6,235 nucleotides of DNA from positions 1-6,235 of the forward strand of contig JAISJS010000026.1 in assembly GCA_031261385.1 (NCBI GenBank), given 5' to 3'. The first letter of the stretch is position 1. Every line of letters begins with the position of its first letter. The position numbers were made by a program, and so were the translations under genes. Below the pieces are notes generated by a model, which ran no database searches, was not told the origin of the DNA, and worked only from the letters and a program-made list of their open reading frames with translations. Positions 1 to 5,103 of the stretch are shown here, one piece after another. Source of the stretch: Treponema sp. (GTDB lineage: Bacteria > Spirochaetota > Spirochaetia > Treponematales > Breznakiellaceae).

Positions 1-267
1 AAACTCGTAAAATACACCCTTTCCGGGCCGGTTGTCGCCATGGTTTTGGAGGGAGAGGAGGCAATTTCCGTGGTTCGCCGCCTTATCGGGCCCACAAGCC
101 TCGATTCTGCCCTGCCGGGGACCATTCGGGGGGATTTTGCCGCCGGAACCCGGGTTAATATTGTCCATGCTTCGGATTCTCCCGCCAGCGCAGAGCGGGA
201 AATAGCGCTTTTTTTTAAACCGTCTGAGCTTTTTCAATGGGAAGATGGAAACGCACTTTGGTACTAA
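1..267 (+). CDS. ndk: Nucleoside diphosphate kinase, C-terminal part (5' end outside window)
   Basis: This enzyme moves the terminal phosphate from ATP to other nucleoside diphosphates through a phosphohistidine, and so maintains GTP, CTP and dNTP pools in the cytosol. The frame is open from base 1, and 88 residues are visible before the TAA at 265-267. Family landmarks appear in order: SGPVVAMVLEG near the visible start, GTIRGDF at visible residues 40-46, and NIVHASDSP at 53-61, where His56 (codon 166-168) is the phosphorylated catalytic histidine. SAEREIALFF follows, ending in a short acidic and aromatic tail. Family members are usually about 130-150 residues, so roughly the first 50-60 residues lie upstream. 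The HASDS form, rather than HGSDS, resembles the archaeal-type branch as I remember it. gpsA starts 49 bases downstream on the same strand. The partial start is a window edge effect, not a broken gene. Confidence 0.93.
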   Translation, partial: KLVKYTLSGPVVAMVLEGEEAISVVRRLIGPTSLDSALPGTIRGDFAAGTRVNIVHASDSPASAEREIALFFKPSELFQWEDGNALWY

Positions 268-304
268 AATATAGTATTTTTGGCTGCTATAGTGTATCTT
301 TTGT

Positions 305-311
305 AAAGGAG
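305..311 (+). promoter_or_regulatory. Ribosome binding site of gpsA
   Basis: AAAGGAG lies 5 bases before the ATG at 317. It is the strongest Shine-Dalgarno match in the window and fixes the gpsA start. Confidence 0.85.
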
Positions 312-316
312 CGGGT

Positions 317-1372
317 ATGAGCGCAAATGTTGCGGTGTTAGGGGCAGGAGCATGGGGAACCGCCCTGGCAAAGGTCATTGCCGAAAAGGGCACAGAAGTA
401 GTTCTCTGGAGCCGGGGGGACGTTTCCCCGGCGGAAATCAATGAACAGCACACCAATACCCGGTTTCTGCCGGGGGTGACGCTGCCCCCAACCCTTATAG
501 CGACTACCGATATTGAAGAAGCTGTTTCGGGGAGGGAATTCCTGATTCTGGCAGCCCCGTCCATGTACCTGCTGGACCTTATAAAGCGTATCCTGATAGT
601 TCCTTCCATCCGGGAGGGGGAAACTGCCATCGGGGTCATTACCAAGGGCTTTTTACCCGGCGCCAGGGGTCCCCGGCTGATCCTGGAAACACTGGAGGAT
701 TATCTGCCGGGGTTTTACCATCATTCCCTGGTGTATATCGCCGGGCCCAGCCATGCAGAAGAAGTTTCCCGGGGAAAGATCACCGGGCTTGTCGCCGCCA
801 GTGAAAACGCCAAAAATTCGATTCGTTTCCGGTATTTGCTTAAAAGCAAGCGGCTTTTTGTTTTTTCCTCGCTTGATGTCCGGGGTGTTCAGGTGGCGGC
901 GGCGGCAAAAAACGTTATCGCCATCGCTTTTGGTATGCTGGACGCCATGAAAACCGGAAACGCCGATATGTTCGGCGACGGCACCGAATCCCTGCTCCTT
1001 GCCGCAGGCCTCAACGAGATTCAGACCCTCGGCATGGCGATGGGGGCGACGCACCCGGAAACCTTCACCTCAATCTCGGGAATCGGCGACCTCGACGTCA
1101 CCTGCCGTTCGGTTTTTGGGCGAAACCGCCGTTTCGGCAGGGAGATCATCGAAAAAAACATCCTTGCGCCTTTTAAAAACCTTGAGGATCTCCTGGAACG
1201 GATTAGCGAAGTGGGCTACCTCCCCGAGGGGGTCGCCGCAGCAAAATATGTCGCCATTCTGGCAGAAAAACATCATCTCAAGCTGCCTGTTTCGGTGGGG
1301 CTCTATCAAATCCTTAACCGGGAAATTGAACCGCTTGATTTTTTGCAGAATTTCCTGAATGAATTAGGATAA
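317..1372 (+). CDS. gpsA: NAD(P)-dependent glycerol-3-phosphate dehydrogenase
   Basis: GpsA reduces dihydroxyacetone phosphate to sn-glycerol 3-phosphate, the backbone of phospholipids, in the cytosol. The protein has 351 residues, slightly longer than the usual 330-340. The N-terminal Rossmann fold opens with GAGAWGTALA at residues 9-18. ITKG at 108-111 and AGPSHAEEV at 142-150 are family motifs. The C-terminal catalytic domain carries AAKNVIAIAFG at 196-206 with the expected catalytic Lys198, then GIGDLDVTC at 255-263 and GRNRRFG at 268-274, where Arg269 and Asn270 bind the substrate phosphate. PEGVAAA at 303-309 and LPVSVGLYQIL at 323-333 match the usual C-terminal motifs. One deviation is LLLAAGLNEI at 226-235, where most homologues have an ITRGL-type sequence. 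The start is set by a strong Shine-Dalgarno site. The gene lies between ndk and a membrane GGDEF gene and is probably cotranscribed with the latter. The assignment is secure. Confidence 0.97.
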   Translation: MSANVAVLGAGAWGTALAKVIAEKGTEVVLWSRGDVSPAEINEQHTNTRFLPGVTLPPTLIATTDIEEAVSGREFLILAAPSMYLLDLIKRILIVPSIREGETAIGVITKGFLPGARGPRLILETLEDYLPGFYHHSLVYIAGPSHAEEVSRGKITGLVAASENAKNSIRFRYLLKSKRLFVFSSLDVRGVQVAAAAKNVIAIAFGMLDAMKTGNADMFGDGTESLLLAAGLNEIQTLGMAMGATHPETFTSISGIGDLDVTCRSVFGRNRRFGREIIEKNILAPFKNLEDLLERISEVGYLPEGVAAAKYVAILAEKHHLKLPVSVGLYQILNREIEPLDFLQNFLNELG

Positions 1373-1384
1373 GTAAAATTATAA

Positions 1385-1390
1385 GAAGGA
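1385..1390 (+). promoter_or_regulatory. Ribosome binding site of DGC1
   Basis: GAAGGA lies 6 bases before the ATG at 1397 and supports that start. The AAGGA core (1386-1390) sits exactly in the five-base loop of a possible ATAAG/CTTAT hairpin (1381-1385 with 1391-1395). The stem is short and almost all A-U, so it is probably unstable. Confidence 0.75.
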
Positions 1391-1396
1391 CTTATT

Positions 1397-2569
1397 ATGA
1401 CCAGCAGTTCCCTTTACCCCGTTTTTGGTACCGGCCTCGTCCTCATACTGGTTTTCCTTAATTACGTCCGAAAAACCGATACCGACAAATTCCAGCGGAA
1501 GATATACCTTTCGGTCCTTATCGCCGTTTTTATTTCGATTGTTGCAAACTTCGCTGCGTCTGTCCTTGACGGGCGGCCCGGCGGCGCTGTCCATATTTTG
1601 CTCCTTATTATCAACAACATTTATTTTATTTTCCAGAATTTATCGTATTACCTTGTCGTAGTGTTCATCGATTATCTGGCAAATAAAAACAGCGCACGGG
1701 TCAGAAAATTTGTCTACATCGTCCTCGGGATCATGGCGGTCAATGCCGTAGTTATGGTGTTGAATATTTCTTACGGCTTCTATTTTTCCATATCGGCGGA
1801 CAACCGGTTTACCAACGGCACAATGTCGCTGGTTCGTTTCTATCTGGGCTATACCGCCATCGTAATGGCGATTGTCGATCTGTTTTTGTCCGCACGGTTT
1901 CTCAAATCAATGCATGTGTATATCATCATCCTTTTTGCCGTTCTGGTTGGAGCAGGAGCAGCGCTGGACTTGATTTTCCCCGGGGGGAATATTATCTGGG
2001 CCTTCCTTACCGCAGGAATGCTCCACGGTTATTTTTACATTCTTAAAAGTGATACCACCCAGGACAATATTACCGGTATAGGGAACCGCTCCAGTTTCAA
2101 CGAATTTATCAACCAGTTAATACGCATGAAAGAAAAACAGTCGTACGTTATTGCCCAGTTTGATATCAACGGCCTTAAAAAAATAAATGACAAGCACGGA
2201 ATTGAAGGCGGGGACAAGGCGCTGTCGGACCTGGCGATGATCCTTCAAAAATGTTCCCGCCAGTCGGACTTTGTCGCCCGTATCGGCGATGATGAATTTA
2301 TTGTCGCCATGAAAGAAAAGTATATTAAGTCGGAGTATGATGATAAATCGCGGCTCAATATTGATATCATGCTCTACCGGTTTTTAAAAACGCTTGAAGA
2401 CTATAACAACCGGGCGGATAAAACCTTTGACCTTTCGATCAGTTACGGCTACGATACGTATGTTACCAAAACCGATCAACTGATAGAAGAATTTCTCCAG
2501 GGCTTAAGCAGAAAAGTATTCCAGCATAAACAAGATCAACGCAGCAGCGAGGCAGCAACCCATGCTTGA
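1397..2569 (+). CDS. Seven-helix membrane protein with degenerate GGDEF (GDDEF) domain, DGC1
   Basis: This is a 390-residue polytopic membrane protein with a C-terminal GGDEF-family domain, the fold that makes cyclic di-GMP from two GTP. Hydrophobic segments lie near residues 7-24, 36-57, 67-95, 104-123, 146-168, 173-193 and 198-216. Positive charges in the first, third and fifth loops give an outside N-terminus and a cytoplasmic C-terminus. The output domain starts at NITGIGNR (224-231). Asp256 (metal), Asn264 and Asp273 (guanine contacts), Lys378 and Arg382 align with PleD ligand residues. The RxxD product-binding site is present as Arg288 to Asp291. The signature reads GDDEF at 297-301 instead of GGDEF, and the usual His of the GHxxGD motif is Ile269. 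I infer weak or no cyclase activity and a possible c-di-GMP receptor or regulatory-subunit role. The gene is paralogous to the two GGDEF genes after ffh and overlaps ffh by 8 bases. No gene symbol is recognised. Confidence 0.9.
   Translation: MTSSSLYPVFGTGLVLILVFLNYVRKTDTDKFQRKIYLSVLIAVFISIVANFAASVLDGRPGGAVHILLLIINNIYFIFQNLSYYLVVVFIDYLANKNSARVRKFVYIVLGIMAVNAVVMVLNISYGFYFSISADNRFTNGTMSLVRFYLGYTAIVMAIVDLFLSARFLKSMHVYIIILFAVLVGAGAALDLIFPGGNIIWAFLTAGMLHGYFYILKSDTTQDNITGIGNRSSFNEFINQLIRMKEKQSYVIAQFDINGLKKINDKHGIEGGDKALSDLAMILQKCSRQSDFVARIGDDEFIVAMKEKYIKSEYDDKSRLNIDIMLYRFLKTLEDYNNRADKTFDLSISYGYDTYVTKTDQLIEEFLQGLSRKVFQHKQDQRSSEAATHA
2547..2552 (+). promoter_or_regulatory. Ribosome binding site of ffh, inside the DGC1 coding end
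   Basis: GCGAGG lies 9 bases before the ffh ATG at 2562, within the last codons of DGC1. The same hexamer at the same distance precedes DGC3 (5085-5090). The match to a Shine-Dalgarno site is moderate, so translation of ffh probably also relies on coupling to ribosomes finishing DGC1. Confidence 0.55.
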
Positions 2570-3935
2570 TAAACTTACCCAAAAAATTTCCGATGCACTG
2601 CGTTTTGTCGCAGGCAAATCTTCCATCACCGAAAAAAATATTGATGATGCGGTGGACGCCATTAAAATGGCCCTTCTTGAGGCCGATGTAAACCTTAGGG
2701 TGGTTCGCCGTTTTGTCAATGCTACTGTCGAGGAGGCCAAAGGGGAAAAGGTTCTCCGTTCGGTGGACCCGGGCCAGCAGTTTGTCAAAATAGTTCACGA
2801 TAAATTAGTTTCATTTTTAGGTGATACGGAGCCGGGCCCCAACGGTAAATCGGCGCAGGAGCTTCAGCTTAAAGGGCCCGATACCATTTCTACGATACTT
2901 ATGCTGGGGCTTCAGGGTTCCGGTAAGACTACCAGTTCCGCCAAGCTGGCTCTGCGCTTGAAAAAAGAAGGCCGCAAGCCGCTCCTTGTCGCCTGCGATC
3001 TGGTCCGGCCCGCAGCTATGGAGCAGCTTGCCGTCCTGGCCGGCCAAATCGGCGTGCCGGTTCACAAGGAAGACGGCGCCAAAGACAGTACAAAAGTTTA
3101 CCGGGATGCGCTGGACTATGCCCGTAAAAATATGATCGACACGCTGATCATCGATACCACGGGCCGCCTGCAAATTGATGAACCGATGATGGCGGAACTT
3201 TCCCGCCTCAAAGATGCAAGCCGCCCCGATGAACTTCTTTTGGTTGCCGATGCAATGACCGGTCAGTCCGCCGTTGACATTGCCAAAACCTTTGATGAAA
3301 AAATCGGCCTGACCGGGGTAATACTCACCAAGTTCGATTCCGACACCAGAGGCGGCGCCGCCCTTTCCCTCAAGACCATTACCGGCAAGCCCCTCAAGTT
3401 TATCGGTATGGGGGAAAAACCCGAGGACCTTGAGCCGTTCCACCCCGAGCGGGTCGCGGGCCGAATCCTCGGCATGGGGGACGTGGTAAGCCTGGTAGAA
3501 AAAGCCCAGGAAGTTATCGATCAAAAAGAAGCCCTGGAACTCCAGAAAAAAATGGAAAAAGAAAACTTTACGCTGGAGGACTGGCTAAACCAGCTCCGGT
3601 CGGTAAAGAAGATGGGCTCCATTCAGTCCATGCTGGAAATGATACCCGGTATGCAGGGCCAGGTAAGCGAAGAAGATATCGACAAGGCGGACCTTAAAAC
3701 CCAGGAAGCGATCATTTCTTCGATGACCCGGAAGGAGCGGGCAAACCACCTGATCATCGGCCCTTCCCGCCGAAGCAGAATTGCACGCGGTTCCGGCACT
3801 TCGGTGGCGGAAGTTGCCCGCCTGATAAAAAAGTTTGAAAAAATGCGCGGAATGATGAAAAAAATGGCAAAGTTCAACAAAAACCCCAATGCAGCAGCCC
3901 AATTTATGCAGGGGCAAACCCGGTTCGGAAGATGA
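2562..3935 (+). CDS. ffh: Signal recognition particle GTPase Ffh (SRP54)
   Basis: Ffh binds signal sequences and transmembrane segments emerging from the ribosome. With SRP RNA and the receptor FtsY it delivers membrane proteins to the Sec translocon. The 457 residues have the usual order and length. The N domain (about 1-90) includes ALLEADVNLRVV at 37-48. The G domain has the P-loop GLQGSGKTT at 116-124, DLVRPAAMEQL at 146-156, DTTGRL at 198-203, and TKFDSDTRGGAALS at 256-269 with the guanine-specific TKxD. GMGEKPEDLEPFHPERVAGR at 282-301 leads into the methionine-rich M domain (about 330-457). That domain contains the SRP RNA-binding motif SRRSRIARGSGT at 402-413 and a FEKMRGMMKKM helix at 425-435. 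All key residues are present. The start overlaps the end of DGC1 by 8 bases (ATG at 2562, DGC1 TGA at 2567-2569). It is unusual to find this housekeeping gene between GGDEF genes rather than beside ribosomal protein genes. Confidence 0.98.
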   Translation: MLDKLTQKISDALRFVAGKSSITEKNIDDAVDAIKMALLEADVNLRVVRRFVNATVEEAKGEKVLRSVDPGQQFVKIVHDKLVSFLGDTEPGPNGKSAQELQLKGPDTISTILMLGLQGSGKTTSSAKLALRLKKEGRKPLLVACDLVRPAAMEQLAVLAGQIGVPVHKEDGAKDSTKVYRDALDYARKNMIDTLIIDTTGRLQIDEPMMAELSRLKDASRPDELLLVADAMTGQSAVDIAKTFDEKIGLTGVILTKFDSDTRGGAALSLKTITGKPLKFIGMGEKPEDLEPFHPERVAGRILGMGDVVSLVEKAQEVIDQKEALELQKKMEKENFTLEDWLNQLRSVKKMGSIQSMLEMIPGMQGQVSEEDIDKADLKTQEAIISSMTRKERANHLIIGPSRRSRIARGSGTSVAEVARLIKKFEKMRGMMKKMAKFNKNPNAAAQFMQGQTRFGR

Positions 3936-3942
3936 GTAAAAC

Positions 3943-5103
3943 ATGCACCTGACCGAGACCATTAACGCCATATTTGGCTCCGGCCTGACGCTTGTCCTCA
4001 TATTTATTAACTATATCAGAAAATTTAACACCGACACCTTTCAGCGCTCCATTTTTTTGCGCATCCTGGGCTTTAGTTTTATTGCCCTTTCATGCGATAT
4101 TATTTTTTTTCTTTTTAACGGATATCGCGGCAAGGAAGCATTTTATCTGCTCTATATAACACTATCCGTATATTATATATTTCAGGTGCTTTCGTTTTTT
4201 TATACATTTATTTTTGTCGATTTTACTGCCCATAAAGATGTACAGCGGACAAAAAAAATAATGCTTGCCGCGTGGATTGTCGCCATTGTGCATATTGTTA
4301 TTTTATTGTTGAACCTGCGCTTCCGTTTTTATTTTTATATTAGTCCGGACAATTATTTTTTTCACGGGGACAAATATTTTATCCGCATGATTTTAGGGTA
4401 CAGCCCCGCAGTATTGGCGATTGGTGACGCCATTTTGTCATTCAAGCGGTTCAAAAAAAATCAATTTTATTTAATTGTATCATTTTTCTTTCTTACCGGC
4501 GCCGGATCAACCATTGACATTCTGATGGGTACGGGCTCTTTTGTTTGGCCGTGTTTTTCGGCGGCTATGCTTTACACATATTTTTTTATCATCAAGAGTG
4601 ATTCGCGGATCGACAGCCTTACCGGCATCGGGAACCGGTACAGCTTTAACGAATTTATCGACAGACTTTCACGGCAAAGCGTCAGGGGATTAAACCAGGA
4701 TCCTTATGCAATCGTGATGATCGACATGGATCGCTTTAAAGAGATAAACGATACCCTGGGCCATCTTGAAGGGGATAACGCCCTTAAAGATATGTCGGCG
4801 ATCATCAAAGGCTGCATACGTCATTCGGATTTTGCCGCACGATACGGCGGAGACGAATTTGTACTTGCTACCAGGGCAAAAAATAATATTGAAAAACTTA
4901 TGGCCCGTATTCAGCAGGCCATTGACGCCCAGAATGAAAAACAAATACGTCCGTACCGGATAGAAATGAGTTATGGGCATGATGTGTTCATAGCCGGAGG
5001 AGACCGGTCGATACAGGAATTCCTTACCCATATCGACAGCCTCATGTATAAGCAAAAAACCGAACGGCGGCGCAGCAGCTACAAGCGAGGCCAGAAAAAA
5101 TGA
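3943..5103 (+). CDS. Seven-helix membrane diguanylate cyclase, DGC2
   Basis: This 386-residue membrane protein is predicted to make cyclic di-GMP from two GTP at the inner face of the cytoplasmic membrane. Hydrophobic helices lie near residues 8-25, 36-58, 66-94, 106-124, 146-166, 174-194 and 200-217, with basic inner loops that place the C-terminus in the cytoplasm. The GGDEF domain begins at DSLTGIGNR (224-232), only a few residues after helix 7. It has Asp261 (metal), Phe265, Lys266, Asn269, GHLEGD (273-278), an intact GGDEF at 302-306, and Lys372 and Arg376 for phosphate contacts. An RxxD inhibitory site (Arg293 to Asp296) lies at the standard six-residue offset, so feedback inhibition by product is expected. 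The start is 7 bases after the ffh stop with only a weak Shine-Dalgarno site (GGAAG at 3927-3931), which suggests coupling to ffh translation. The membrane half is visibly AT-rich, with three 8-base homopolymers. The signal it senses is unknown. Confidence 0.93.
   Translation: MHLTETINAIFGSGLTLVLIFINYIRKFNTDTFQRSIFLRILGFSFIALSCDIIFFLFNGYRGKEAFYLLYITLSVYYIFQVLSFFYTFIFVDFTAHKDVQRTKKIMLAAWIVAIVHIVILLLNLRFRFYFYISPDNYFFHGDKYFIRMILGYSPAVLAIGDAILSFKRFKKNQFYLIVSFFFLTGAGSTIDILMGTGSFVWPCFSAAMLYTYFFIIKSDSRIDSLTGIGNRYSFNEFIDRLSRQSVRGLNQDPYAIVMIDMDRFKEINDTLGHLEGDNALKDMSAIIKGCIRHSDFAARYGGDEFVLATRAKNNIEKLMARIQQAIDAQNEKQIRPYRIEMSYGHDVFIAGGDRSIQEFLTHIDSLMYKQKTERRRSSYKRGQKK
5085..5090 (+). promoter_or_regulatory. 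Ribosome binding site of DGC3, inside the DGC2 coding end
   Basis: GCGAGG lies 9 bases before the ATG at 5100, within the DGC2 coding end. It supports the ATGA overlap start of DGC3, and hexamer and spacing match the ffh site at 2547-2552. Confidence 0.55.

Noticed and set aside
262..281. Possible intrinsic terminator after ndk: TACTA/TAGTA inverted repeat followed by five T
   Set aside because: The stem is only five A-T-rich pairs and overlaps the ndk stop codon, so it is too weak to call a terminator.
270..293. Two TATAGT boxes (270-275 and 288-293) as -10 promoter elements for gpsA
   Set aside because: No acceptable -35 element lies 16-18 bases upstream of either, and such boxes are common in AT-rich spacers.
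653..1054. Minus-strand open frame opposite gpsA (133 codons)
   Set aside because: It lies wholly within the conserved gpsA coding region and resembles no known family.
1381..1395. Hairpin presenting the DGC1 Shine-Dalgarno in its loop as a translational switch
   Set aside because: Five mostly A-U pairs are unlikely to be stable, and the Shine-Dalgarno would stay exposed in the loop.
2817..3524. Long open frame on the minus strand opposite ffh (235 codons)
   Set aside because: It is a shadow of the certain ffh gene, with no recognisable domain or convincing ribosome site.
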